Made by a program: the position numbers and the translations under genes. A stretch of DNA of 64,000 nucleotides, taken from assembly GCA_016928305.1 (NCBI GenBank), contig JAFGKY010000134.1:1-64000 (forward strand), read 5' to 3'. Source of the stretch: Bacteroidales bacterium (GTDB taxonomy: Bacteria; Bacteroidota; Bacteroidia; Bacteroidales; UBA10428). Below are positions 47,601 to 55,862 of this stretch, piece after piece. The notes beneath the pieces are model-generated. The model was given only the letters and a program-made list of their open reading frames with translations. It was not told where the DNA came from and did no database searches. The number at the start of each line of letters is the position of its first letter. The first letter of the stretch is position 1.

Positions 47601-47799
47601 GTTCACCTCGTTCCACCTGAAGAGCCTGATGTTTGCTGTAATAGGCATCAAAAACATCGAGGTAATCACTTACAAGTTCCTGATTTAACTGACGGATGAG
47701 GAATGATTCAACAACAGAACGCCTGTCATTGCCATTGCTGTCTGGCCTGGCAATGATTGCAAACAATTCCATTAATGCCTTAAGTATCTGTTCACTCAT
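44698..47799 (-). CDS. ABCG-type ABC transporter with TerB-like and FHA-like N-terminal regions
   Basis: The 1,033-residue protein starts with a helical TerB-like region (about 1-135). A beta-rich FHA-like region (about 165-230) and an ABC ATPase follow. The ATPase has Walker A GASGAGKST (281-289), signature SGGQRKR (388-394), Walker B VLFLDEPTSG (407-416) and an H-loop VIHQPS. The membrane part has about six helices, with a hydrophilic insert of roughly 200 residues between the fifth and last helix. The ATPase-then-membrane order is that of ABCG half-transporters. Bacteroidota have several such fusions of unknown substrate. Regulation through the N-terminal part, possibly by phospho-peptide binding, is inference. 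The gene is convergent with SiaB-SiaC and divergent from clpB. Confidence 0.85.
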   Translation of the reverse strand: MSEQILKALMELFAIIARPDSNGNDRRSVVESFLIRQLNQELVSDYLDVFDAYYSKHQALQVERGERRIGPDSVKILRICYDINKELTQKQKFIVLVQLLEFVKRDKDEISEQEMEFIEVVADSFNVTKEEQGLLKNFTTNSFMNIPENHELLVVNNKKGPVEGDYKHMYSEFLDGHLWIIHMATANIYFLRYIGENEMYLNGQILQQDKVYVLNPGTSIRNHLIKPLYFSDIVNKFREDQEQQRIVFEVDSISYKFKTGKTGLYPLSFKEESGRLIGIMGASGAGKSTLLNVLNGSTPPTTGSVLINGNNIYTDKEKTKGLIGHVSQDDLLIEELTVFDNLYYNAKLCFDNYSKKELVYAVDNMLHNLGLFEIKDIQVGTPLNKKISGGQRKRLNIALELIREPAVLFLDEPTSGLSSRDSENIMDLLKDLTLKGKLVFVVIHQPSSDIFKMFDNLLFLDTGGYLIYNGNPIDSIMYFKSRVHHANWSESECHICGNVNPEQIFNIVESVVIDEYGKETHTRKISPKEWNRIYNDSAHPEEHNIKPATELPSIFFKVPNKLNQFLVFVKRDVLAKLANTQYLVITFLEAPVLALILSYIIKYYNVSETEANTYSFIENSNLPVYLFMAVIIAIFIGLTLSSEEIIKDRKILKREAFLNLSWGSYLFSKAAVMFVISAIQALTFVMVGNSIIEIKGMFFRYWILLFSAWASSNIMGLLISDSFKTVVTIYILIPFLVIPQIMLSGVMVKYEKLNPNISSPDKIPWYGEAMTARWGYEALAVNQFMENDYDKIFYTENRVMSMAEYKKNYWIKNLQNKIDYLRRNYSNTNMQEKNESSLKLLRNELKKEIILLKSINNKSIQNIDPTFLDSLQPGSVNLKILTKTDSLTRFINRVYIKIYNDANDKRDSRIRNMQKTPEEKAMFQELKRNHHNDELTEFVENNNEIVRIIEYKGKLIQKIDPIYMVPDNKFLKAHFYAPHKRFFGKLYDTFWVNTIVIWVFSVILFIILYYRGLKGVLDFFEQLSERWKKNSEK

Positions 47800-47965
47800 G
47801 TTTTAGGCTGAAGTAGTACTCGGTTGTTTAAATGTTTGGTTCAGTCAATATTACGAAATAAAACACGAGAGGTTACATAATCCTATAGGGATTATTCCTG
47901 TTTACAGTTTAATACGGATGCTGAAAAAATAGCAGGCTGTACGACAATCTGGCACATTTTGTTTG

Positions 47966-47973
47966 TATTTTTG
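47966..47973 (+). promoter_or_regulatory. Candidate -7 box (TATTTTTG) for clpB
   Basis: TATTTTTG matches TAnnTTTG, 79 nt upstream of the clpB ATG. I found no CIRCE-type inverted repeat in the 253-bp divergent spacer. Confidence 0.4.
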
Positions 47974-48052
47974 GCCATAGTGTCGTATAGAAAGAAGATT
48001 TAAAAACTGGTAAATTATTTGATGACTATGAGGCAGTGAAAGGAATGTAAAA

Positions 48053-50656
48053 ATGGACTTTAACAATTTTACCATTAAGGCGCAGGAAGCAATCCAGCAA
48101 GCGTTTACCATTGCGCAGGGATATATGCATCAGGCTGTTGAAACAGGACATCTGCTTAAAGGCAGTATTGTCCAGGGGGAGAACATCATGAGTTTTCTGA
48201 TGAAAAAGATGGGTGTTAATGACAATGATTTACAACGGATACTGGACCGGATCCTCCAATTCTATCCAAAAGTAAGTGGTGGTGAACAATACTTGTCTGC
48301 TGCTGCTAATAAAGCCCTGCAAAAGGCATTTGACTTTTCAAAGGAATCGGGGGATCAGTTCGTCTCCATTGAAGCCATTGTAGTTGGATTACTGATGTCG
48401 GGAGATGAGGTTTCGAAAATGATGAAGGACTTTGGTATCAATGAGAAAGATCTCAAGGCAGCGGTTAAGGAATTGAGGAAGGGTTCAAAAGTGCAAAGTC
48501 AAAGTGCTGAAGATACATTCAATGCGCTGAACCGTTATGCCATCAATCTTAATGATCAGGCGAGAAACGGTAAGCTTGATCCGGTCATTGGTCGCGATGA
48601 TGAAATCAGAAGGATACTGCAGATTTTATCACGGCGTACAAAAAATAATCCTGTGCTTATAGGAGAAGCTGGTGTTGGTAAAACAGCTATTGCTGAAGGG
48701 CTTGCCCACCGGATCGTTGCTGGTGATGTTCCGGAAACCCTTAAGAGTAAACAGGTTTATTCCCTGGATATGGGAGCACTTATTGCAGGTGCAAAATATA
48801 AAGGGGAATTTGAAGAACGTCTCAAGGCTGTTATTAAAGAAGTCATTGCATCAAATGGTGAAATCATACTGTTTATTGATGAAATACATACGCTGGTTGG
48901 TGCCGGCAAAGGTGAAGGTGCCATGGATGCTGCCAATATTCTTAAACCTGCACTGGCAAGGGGTGAACTGCGGGCGGTTGGCGCAACCACCCTCGATGAA
49001 TACCAGAAATATGTTGAAAAAGATAAGGCACTTGAACGGCGGTTCCAGATTGTTATGGTGGATGAACCCGATGTGTCCAGTGCTATTGCGATTCTCAGAG
49101 GCTTACGGGAAAGATATGAAAACCATCATAAGGTGCGCATTAAGAATGAAGCACTGGTAGCTGCAGTAGAATTATCTCACCGCTATATTACCACAAGGCA
49201 TTTACCGGATAAAGCCATTGACCTTATCGATGAAGCAGCTTCGTGCATGCGTCTGGAAATGGATTCCGTGCCGGAAGAAATTGATACCCTGGAGCGGAGA
49301 ATTCAGCAGTTGGAAATCGAACGTGAAGGCGTAAAGCGTGAAGGTGATAATACTCGAATTAAAGAAATCAGCCTGGAAATTGAAAATCTCAATGAAGAAA
49401 GAAAAGAACTGCGGGCCAGGTGGCAGTCAGAGAAAGAGATAATCTCCAGGATCCAGCAACATAAACAGCTGATTGAGAACCTGAAAATTGAGGCTGAACA
49501 GGCTGAACGGCAGGGCGACTACGGAAAGGTTGCTGAAATCAGGTATGGACGTATTAAGGAAACAGAGGCAAGCCTTGATGAACTGAATAATAAACTTCGC
49601 GCCATGCAGGCAGATTCAGCACTGATAAAAGAAGAAGTAACGGCTGATGATATTGCAGAAATTGTTTCCAAGTGGACCGGTATTCCGGTACAAAAAATGT
49701 TGCAGGGAGAACGTGAGAAACTGCTCAATCTTGAAGAGGAATTACACAAAAGAATAATAGGGCAGGACGAAGCTATCACAGCCGTGGCGGATGCAGTGAG
49801 ACGAAGCAGGGCCGGATTGCATGATGCAAAAAGACCGGTTGGATCATTTCTGTTCATGGGCACAACGGGAGTTGGTAAAACAGAACTGGCAAAGGCTCTT
49901 GCAGAATATCTTTTTGATGATGAGAACCTGATAACACGTATTGATATGTCAGAATATCAGGAAAGGCATACGGTTTCACGGCTGGTGGGTGCACCGCCGG
50001 GTTACGTGGGTTATGAGGAAGGAGGCCAGCTGACTGAGTCTATCCGGAGGAAACCTTATTCGGTTGTACTGCTGGATGAAATTGAGAAAGCCCACCCCGA
50101 TGTTTTTAATGTATTGCTGCAGGTACTGGATGATGGCAGACTCACGGATAATAAGGGAAGGGTGGTAAATTTCAAGAACACCATAATCATTATGACATCC
50201 AATGTAGGTTCGCACCTGATCCAGGAAAATATGGCAAGACTAACCGATAAAAACCGACCGGAAATCCTTGAGAAAACAAAAAACCAGGTATTTGAACTGC
50301 TCAAAACCATAATCCGGCCTGAATTTCTAAACCGTATCGACGACCTCATCATGTTTGTCCCGCTTACGAAAGAGGAAATAAAAGATATAATACGTTTGCA
50401 ATTCCGCCGGATAGCTAAAATGCTCATGGAAAATGAAATCACTGTTGAAATCACCGAGGAGGCCATTCAATGGATTGCTGACCGAGGCTATGATCCGCAA
50501 TATGGAGCCAGACCGATTAAAAGAATATTGGAAAAGAATATTGTAAATGAATTATCCCGGGCTATTCTTGCCGGCTTGGTAGTGAAAGAAAATACAATCG
50601 TTATCGACTGCAAGAAAGATTCGTTGGTTTTTCAAAACCTGGAAGCGAAATCGTAA
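48053..50656 (+). CDS. clpB: ATP-dependent disaggregase ClpB
   Basis: The 867-residue Hsp100 chaperone rescues aggregated proteins together with DnaK. It has the N-terminal Clp repeat domain (about 1-145), AAA+ domain 1 with Walker A GEAGVGKT (about 203-210), the long coiled-coil M domain that distinguishes ClpB from ClpA/ClpC (about 405-525), AAA+ domain 2 with Walker A GTTGVGKT (about 603-610), and a C-terminal small domain. No ClpP-binding IGF/L loop was noticed. Its stop is only 10 bp from the stop of the convergent STAS gene, leaving no room for a separate terminator. Confidence 0.97.
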   Translation: MDFNNFTIKAQEAIQQAFTIAQGYMHQAVETGHLLKGSIVQGENIMSFLMKKMGVNDNDLQRILDRILQFYPKVSGGEQYLSAAANKALQKAFDFSKESGDQFVSIEAIVVGLLMSGDEVSKMMKDFGINEKDLKAAVKELRKGSKVQSQSAEDTFNALNRYAINLNDQARNGKLDPVIGRDDEIRRILQILSRRTKNNPVLIGEAGVGKTAIAEGLAHRIVAGDVPETLKSKQVYSLDMGALIAGAKYKGEFEERLKAVIKEVIASNGEIILFIDEIHTLVGAGKGEGAMDAANILKPALARGELRAVGATTLDEYQKYVEKDKALERRFQIVMVDEPDVSSAIAILRGLRERYENHHKVRIKNEALVAAVELSHRYITTRHLPDKAIDLIDEAASCMRLEMDSVPEEIDTLERRIQQLEIEREGVKREGDNTRIKEISLEIENLNEERKELRARWQSEKEIISRIQQHKQLIENLKIEAEQAERQGDYGKVAEIRYGRIKETEASLDELNNKLRAMQADSALIKEEVTADDIAEIVSKWTGIPVQKMLQGEREKLLNLEEELHKRIIGQDEAITAVADAVRRSRAGLHDAKRPVGSFLFMGTTGVGKTELAKALAEYLFDDENLITRIDMSEYQERHTVSRLVGAPPGYVGYEEGGQLTESIRRKPYSVVLLDEIEKAHPDVFNVLLQVLDDGRLTDNKGRVVNFKNTIIIMTSNVGSHLIQENMARLTDKNRPEILEKTKNQVFELLKTIIRPEFLNRIDDLIMFVPLTKEEIKDIIRLQFRRIAKMLMENEITVEITEEAIQWIADRGYDPQYGARPIKRILEKNIVNELSRAILAGLVVKENTIVIDCKKDSLVFQNLEAKS

Positions 50657-50666
50657 AGTCAGCTTC

Positions 50667-51005
50667 TCAATTGAAGCTTTTAATGCAATCCTCCAGGTTC
50701 TTATGAATTTCAAATACATTATGCAGTTGCAGCAGCCTGAAAAGTTCCATAACTTCAGATTCAATGTTGCACAGCTTGAACTGGCCATGGTTGTTGTTGG
50801 CTGTCTTCAGAATGGAAAGGAAAACACCGAAACCTGAACTATCAATGAACCGGATCCCTTCGAGATTCAATATCAGCCTGGTATCCGGTTTGTTAAACAA
50901 ACTTTTCAGATCTTCTTTAACTGGTTCTGAAATCAACGCGTTGAACCTATCAATATTGTCAAATCTTACAATGACAACATTATTTATTTTATCCGTTTTC
51001 AGCAT
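50667..51005 (-). CDS. STAS-domain anti-sigma-factor antagonist, second copy
   Basis: The 112-residue STAS protein has its phosphosite Ser in IDSSGFGVFLSIL (about residues 54-66), the SpoIIAA-like motif. It is related to, but clearly different from, the STAS protein at 36778. It lies 10 bp downstream of an Hpt gene read in the same direction, so the two are likely co-expressed. A STAS-Hpt pair suggests a link between Ser/Thr partner switching and His-Asp phosphorelay; that link is inference. No anti-sigma factor is adjacent. Confidence 0.88.
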   Translation of the reverse strand: MLKTDKINNVVIVRFDNIDRFNALISEPVKEDLKSLFNKPDTRLILNLEGIRFIDSSGFGVFLSILKTANNNHGQFKLCNIESEVMELFRLLQLHNVFEIHKNLEDCIKSFN

Positions 51006-51015
51006 GGTTTATCAA

Positions 51016-51369
51016 TTAAAAATAATTGTCAATTTTTTGCAAAACGTTATTTAATTCCTGAACAGCTGATTGTGTTTCTTTTTTGAAAAACGAAACAATA
51101 CCTGCATATTTATCGGTATCTTTTCTTTCTTTGGCAAGATTTTCCAATTTCTTCAGTTCTTTTGCCAGATCATTCAGACCCATGATGGATATCGAAGATT
51201 TCGCCTTATGTGCAAGTTTGCCAAGCAGCTCGTATTCTTTCCTTTCCAGGTGATTTTCCAGATCCCGTGAAAACTCTTCAACCTGGGTGTTAAAAATAGT
51301 TATCATCTCTTTGATCAGATCCTTGTTCCCTCCCGACATTTCACGAAGATATGTCAGATCAGCCTTCAT
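51016..51369 (-). CDS. Histidine phosphotransfer (Hpt) domain protein
   Basis: The 117-residue, all-helical protein has the Hpt phospho-acceptor motif LAHKAKSSISIMGL (about residues 51-64), in which His53 is the predicted phosphorylated residue and the following K.KSS is typical. It would pass phosphate between response-regulator receiver domains. No receiver or histidine kinase gene is in the neighbourhood. It is the first gene of a two-gene unit with the STAS protein and is divergent from the TPR gene. Confidence 0.88.
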   Translation of the reverse strand: MKADLTYLREMSGGNKDLIKEMITIFNTQVEEFSRDLENHLERKEYELLGKLAHKAKSSISIMGLNDLAKELKKLENLAKERKDTDKYAGIVSFFKKETQSAVQELNNVLQKIDNYF

Positions 51370-51494
51370 ACAATTGCATTGGTTAATTAAAATTGAAGGT
51401 AAAATAAGAAATTTCTATAAATATAAACTAATTTTTTTACTTTTAATATCGAATAGAAGGAAGAAACTTATACAACGAAAACAATAACCTGAAT

Positions 51495-52556
51495 ATGGAT
51501 ATAAAAGTTAAATTTTGGTTGATCCTTATTAGCCTCTGGCTTTTTGCCCCTGCAAAAGCACAAGAAAGTCAACAAACACTGACTTCAGGTGACCGGAAAA
51601 AGGCAGAACAGGCGTATAACCGGGGTGTTGATAAAATTACTCAAAAGGAATACCAACAGGCACTGGCAGAACTTGATGAAGCGGTAAAGGCTGATCCTGC
51701 TTTTGCCGAAGCATATGTTTTGCGCTCACGAGTAAAATATCAATTGGGGGATTACCAGAATGCATCGGCAGATGTTGATATGGCAATTGAACTCAATTCA
51801 TTTCTGGGCGAGGCTTATTTTTTCAGGGCTTTTATTGCCTTTGCAGTGGATACCGGAAAGGTAAAGGGAACTGATCTTGATAAAGCCATTCAGCTGGGTT
51901 ATACGGATGCATTAACGTACTATTACAGGGGTCTTTTTAAATTGATGAAAGGATATCCCCAGGATGCAATTTACGATTTCAATATGGCTATTGAGAAAAA
52001 GCCTAATTATGTTAATGCTTATCATGACAGGGGAACAGCACGTTATCAGGGAGAGGATTACCAGGGAGCTATATACGATTTTAAAGTTGCTGCAAACTTT
52101 GATTCCCGCTTTGCCATTGCTTATGTCAATATGGGAAATGCAAAAAAGAAAATCGGTGATTACCAGGGAGCCTTATACGATTTTAATGAGGCACTTCGAT
52201 TGGACTCGACGTTATCCGAAGTATTTAATTATCGTGGTGAAGTTCACCTGATTAATGGTAATATTGAACTGGCCCGTCAGGATTTTGAGAAAATGATTTC
52301 GCGTTTTCCTTCTGATGGATTTGCATTGTGCGGAATGGGAAATGTTCATCTGAAATTGAATGAACTTGATAAAGCTAAGGAATATTTTGACCGGGCCATA
52401 ACACTGTATCCGGATATGGGAGAAGCTTATTTGGACCGGGGATTGCTTTTGGAACTAAGTGGCGATCTCGAAGGGGCATGCAGTGACTGGCAAATGGCTG
52501 CCACGCTGGGAATTGAAGCTTCCGGGGAATTTTTAAAAGAATGTCGAAAACCGTAA
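51495..52556 (+). CDS. Secreted tetratricopeptide-repeat protein
   Basis: The 353-residue protein has a signal peptide (about 1-22, ending APAKAQ). About eight TPR helix pairs follow, seen as repeated A...Y..RG......DY..A..DF...L/I..D..-type units from about residue 40 to 340. Three neighbouring copies contain near-identical DYQGA(I/L)YDF segments (about 190-235), evidence of recent internal duplication. TPR proteins are scaffolds for complexes, here in the periplasm. The downstream OmpA-like gene starts 13 bp after its stop, so the two probably act together, perhaps in envelope or T9SS-related assembly. Confidence 0.82.
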   Translation: MDIKVKFWLILISLWLFAPAKAQESQQTLTSGDRKKAEQAYNRGVDKITQKEYQQALAELDEAVKADPAFAEAYVLRSRVKYQLGDYQNASADVDMAIELNSFLGEAYFFRAFIAFAVDTGKVKGTDLDKAIQLGYTDALTYYYRGLFKLMKGYPQDAIYDFNMAIEKKPNYVNAYHDRGTARYQGEDYQGAIYDFKVAANFDSRFAIAYVNMGNAKKKIGDYQGALYDFNEALRLDSTLSEVFNYRGEVHLINGNIELARQDFEKMISRFPSDGFALCGMGNVHLKLNELDKAKEYFDRAITLYPDMGEAYLDRGLLLELSGDLEGACSDWQMAATLGIEASGEFLKECRKP

Positions 52557-52569
52557 ATACCTGCCTCTT

Positions 52570-54639
52570 ATGAAATTTCTTTCGCTATTACTTCTGTTGG
52601 TATTCATGGCCTCCGGCTTGGATGCCCAGCAACGGCTTACTGTTAAAAAGAGAGAATTCAAGATCGTTGATGAGGGCCTTAAGGAGGCCTGGAAATCGAT
52701 AAAGGAAGCGAACAAATTGTTTGATGACGGTCTGGGTACCATCCGGGAGGCCCGTAAGCATTATCTTAAAGCATATCGATACAATCCCAATAATGCAGCT
52801 TTAAACTACAATATTGGCCTGTGCTACCTGTTTACCGATGAGAAATTCGAATCCATTAAATACCTTTCCAAAGCTGCACATATTGATCCGGCTGTAGCTC
52901 CTGATATTAAATACTTGCTGGGACGTGCTTATCACTATACTTTTGAATTTGACAAAGCAATTTCCTATTATACCGATTTCATCAACCGTATCTCTTCGGA
53001 AAAAAGATCAGCAGGAGTTGTCAGTCGTGTCAACCGGCTTATTGAACAATGCCGCAACGGCAAAGACCTTGTATCAAAACCGCTACGGGTAGTTATCAAC
53101 AACCTGGGACAAACCGTTAATTCCGAAGAAGATGACTATAATCCCTTGCTAACGGCAGATGAGAATTGTATGTATTTTACATCACGCCGGATGCAGAATG
53201 AAAAAAGCCGGAGGAATGCATTCGATAATAAATATTATGAAGACATCTTTATTACCCGTTATGATAGCGGCAGATGGTCTGTTGCTCATCGGGTGGGAGA
53301 ACCCCTGAATCCGAAGGTTAACAAAACAAATAACGCAGCGGTTGCGTTATCGTCTGATAATAAGCGGATGTACCTCTTTGACGGACACAAGAATTCGGGT
53401 GATATCCGTATAAGCGAGTACCTGGCTGAGTCGTGGTCAAAGCCAAAACCTGTTAAAGGCAAAATCAATTCGAAATCACGTGAAACATCTCTTTGCCTGA
53501 CACGTGATGGAAATACTATGTATTTCATATCCGATGATCATAAAACAACATTGGGAGGAACCGATATTTATATTGCTAAAAAACTGCCAAACGGCAAATG
53601 GGATGAGCCCCGGAATTTTGGTGCCATTATTAACTCAAAATACGATGAAGCGGCTGTCAGACTTTCTGAAAATGACAGTATGTTGTATTTCAGCTCAAGG
53701 GGCCACAAATCCATGGGTGGCTATGACATTTTCTATTCGGAACTGATGGCAGGGGACATGTGGACTATCCCGGAAAATCTCGGTTATCCGATTAATACAC
53801 CCGACGATGACCTGTTCTATTTTCCTACATCTAAAACCAAGAGCGCTTATTATTCTACCATCCTCGAAAAAGGAACCGGAGGTAAGGATCTGTATAAGGT
53901 GGTTTTTCTGGGAGCTGAGAAAGAAATCATATTCCCGGAGGCTGAAATGCTGGTAAGGGGATTAATACCACCCCCAGAAAACGCGTTTTTAGTTGTTCCG
54001 GCTAAATTTGAAGTGGATACGACCTTGCTGATGAAAGGTACCATTACCGACTCGGAAAATCAACAACCGGTATTCGCAAAAATGGATATTATTGATGCGG
54101 AAATTAGCAGGGTGGTTGCAACAACAACATCCGATACAGGCGGGAATTATTTTATCAGGATTCCGCAACCCAAGCAATATGGTGTTGAAATTGTCGCTCG
54201 TAATTATATGCTGTATCTTGACATATTGGATCTTTCAAAGGAAAGTTACCGGAAGGAAATCGTCAGGAATTTCAAACTCGAACCCATTGAGATCGGTGCC
54301 AAGATGATCCTGAAGAATATATTCTTCGAATTTGGCAAATCAACCCTGAAAACAGAATCCTATATACAGCTCGATAATGTTGTATTGCTTATGAAATCTA
54401 CGCCTGGCTTGCGTATTGAGATATCCGGCCATACCGATAATGTGGGTTCCGCAAAAGCAAACCAGAAGCTTTCTGAGGACCGTGCAAGGGCTGTTGTTGA
54501 TTACCTTGTAAGCCGGGGTATTGATATCATTCGGCTCGAATATAAAGGTTATGGATTTACCCAGCCTGTAGCTTCAAACAGCACTCCTGAGGGGAGATCA
54601 CAAAACAGAAGAGTGGAATTTAAGATTGTGGGAAAGTGA
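52570..54639 (+). CDS. OmpA-family protein with TPR, WD40-like and CNA-like domains (PorE-like)
   Basis: The 689-residue exported protein has a signal peptide (about 1-19), TPR helices (about 30-150), a WD40/PD40-type propeller (about 175-445, with repeated Y.S.NDS.LYFSS-like strands), a carboxypeptidase-regulatory-like beta domain (about 490-560) and a C-terminal OmpA peptidoglycan-binding domain. The OmpA domain shows ISGHTDNVGS (about 616-625) and SEDRARAV. This order is that of PorE from Porphyromonas, a periplasmic T9SS component that binds peptidoglycan. PorE is a lipoprotein, whereas this protein has no lipobox, so it may be a paralogue with a different partner. It forms a two-gene unit with the upstream TPR protein. 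Confidence 0.85.
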   Translation: MKFLSLLLLLVFMASGLDAQQRLTVKKREFKIVDEGLKEAWKSIKEANKLFDDGLGTIREARKHYLKAYRYNPNNAALNYNIGLCYLFTDEKFESIKYLSKAAHIDPAVAPDIKYLLGRAYHYTFEFDKAISYYTDFINRISSEKRSAGVVSRVNRLIEQCRNGKDLVSKPLRVVINNLGQTVNSEEDDYNPLLTADENCMYFTSRRMQNEKSRRNAFDNKYYEDIFITRYDSGRWSVAHRVGEPLNPKVNKTNNAAVALSSDNKRMYLFDGHKNSGDIRISEYLAESWSKPKPVKGKINSKSRETSLCLTRDGNTMYFISDDHKTTLGGTDIYIAKKLPNGKWDEPRNFGAIINSKYDEAAVRLSENDSMLYFSSRGHKSMGGYDIFYSELMAGDMWTIPENLGYPINTPDDDLFYFPTSKTKSAYYSTILEKGTGGKDLYKVVFLGAEKEIIFPEAEMLVRGLIPPPENAFLVVPAKFEVDTTLLMKGTITDSENQQPVFAKMDIIDAEISRVVATTTSDTGGNYFIRIPQPKQYGVEIVARNYMLYLDILDLSKESYRKEIVRNFKLEPIEIGAKMILKNIFFEFGKSTLKTESYIQLDNVVLLMKSTPGLRIEISGHTDNVGSAKANQKLSEDRARAVVDYLVSRGIDIIRLEYKGYGFTQPVASNSTPEGRSQNRRVEFKIVGK

Positions 54640-54643
54640 AACC

Positions 54644-54720
54644 CTGAACAGTGAACAGTGAAAAACTAATAGTGAAAAGTGAACAATTCATATTAACTAG
54701 CTACTAACTACTAACTATTA
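54644..54720. repeat. Heptanucleotide-register array drifting from GTGAACA to ACTACTA
   Basis: Eleven 7-base units keep register: CTGAACA, GTGAACA, GTGAAAA, ACTAATA, GTGAAAA, GTGAACA, ATTCATA, TTAACTA, GCTACTA, ACTACTA and ACTATTA. The array fills the gap between the OmpA-like gene and gcvT. Confidence 0.75.
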
Positions 54721-54730
54721 ACTTCTGATA

Positions 54731-55822
54731 ATGAAAAGAACTGTATTTTATCCAAAACACCTTGAATGGAATGCACGAATGATTGAATTTGCCGGATTTG
54801 AGATGCCTCTCGAATATGCCGGTATTACAGCAGAACATCTTAACGTCCGAAATGCTGTAGGTGTCTTTGATGTTTCACATATGGGTGAATTCTGGGTCAA
54901 AGGTCCCAATGCATTCACATTATTACAAAAAGTAACCACCAACGACATTTCGGCTCTGTCACCCGGAAAGGCTCAATATACGTGTTTCCCTAATGGAAAG
55001 GGAGGTATTGTGGATGATCTGATCATCTATCAGTATGAAAAAGAAAAGTATTTACTTGTGGTTAACGCTGCCAATATTGAAAAAGACTGGAGTTGGATCA
55101 ATGCTCAGAATTCACCCGGAGCCGAACTTGAAAATGCTTCGGATAAAATATCGCAGTTAGCTGTTCAGGGGCCTTTTGCAGCAAAAGTATTGCAGCCACT
55201 GACCGACACGAATCTTTTCACGATTCAGCCTTTTACATTCGTTACTGGTTCCATCGCGGGTGTCAGCAATATTATTATTGCTGCCACTGGTTATACGGGT
55301 GCCGGTGGATTTGAACTATACATTCATAATTATGATGCGCTTCCGGTATGGGATGCCGTTTTTAGTGCCGGTAAGGAATATGGAATACGACCTGTGGGAC
55401 TGGCTGCCCGAGATACCCTGAGACTCGAGATGGGTTATTGCCTGTATGGAAATGATATCGACGATACAACCTCCCCCATTGAAGCCGGATTGGGATGGAT
55501 CACGAAATTTACAGAAGGCAAGCATTTTATCGACAGGGAATGCCTGCTCGAACAGAAGAAAAAGGGTGTAACAAGAAAACTGATTGGTTTTGAAATGGTA
55601 GACAGAGGTATACCGCGTCATCTGTATCCGATTACAGATGAAAACGGATCCCCTATCGGGGAAGTTACATCCGGCACCATGGCGCCTTCACTGAAGGTGG
55701 GAATCGGCATGGGATATGTGAAGACTGCTTATGCACAGGCCGGGACGGTTCTGCATATCAACATAAGAGATAAGCTGTTGAAGGCCCGTGTTGTAAAAAT
55801 GCCCTTTTATAAAAGCAGCTGA
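54731..55822 (+). CDS. gcvT: Aminomethyltransferase (glycine cleavage T protein)
   Basis: The 363-residue enzyme transfers the aminomethyl-derived one-carbon unit to tetrahydrofolate in the glycine cleavage system. Visible are [10 protein letters not shown] near the N-terminus (about 16-25), [10 protein letters not shown] (about 43-52), the [19 protein letters not shown] stretch (about 226-244), and the C-terminal VGIGMGYV. No gcvH or gcvP is in the window, so the system is split across the genome. It is followed after 40 bp by a ComB-family gene. Confidence 0.95.
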   Translation: MKRTVFYPKHLEWNARMIEFAGFEMPLEYAGITAEHLNVRNAVGVFDVSHMGEFWVKGPNAFTLLQKVTTNDISALSPGKAQYTCFPNGKGGIVDDLIIYQYEKEKYLLVVNAANIEKDWSWINAQNSPGAELENASDKISQLAVQGPFAAKVLQPLTDTNLFTIQPFTFVTGSIAGVSNIIIAATGYTGAGGFELYIHNYDALPVWDAVFSAGKEYGIRPVGLAARDTLRLEMGYCLYGNDIDDTTSPIEAGLGWITKFTEGKHFIDRECLLEQKKKGVTRKLIGFEMVDRGIPRHLYPITDENGSPIGEVTSGTMAPSLKVGIGMGYVKTAYAQAGTVLHINIRDKLLKARVVKMPFYKSS

Positions 55823-55862
55823 TAAGTATTAAGATCCAGTTTGTTCGTTATTATTGTATCGG

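Noticed and set aside
47950-47965. Possible sigma-54 promoter (TGGCAC...) upstream of clpB
   Set aside because: The GG-N10-GC spacing is not met, and a normal TAnnTTTG box follows immediately.
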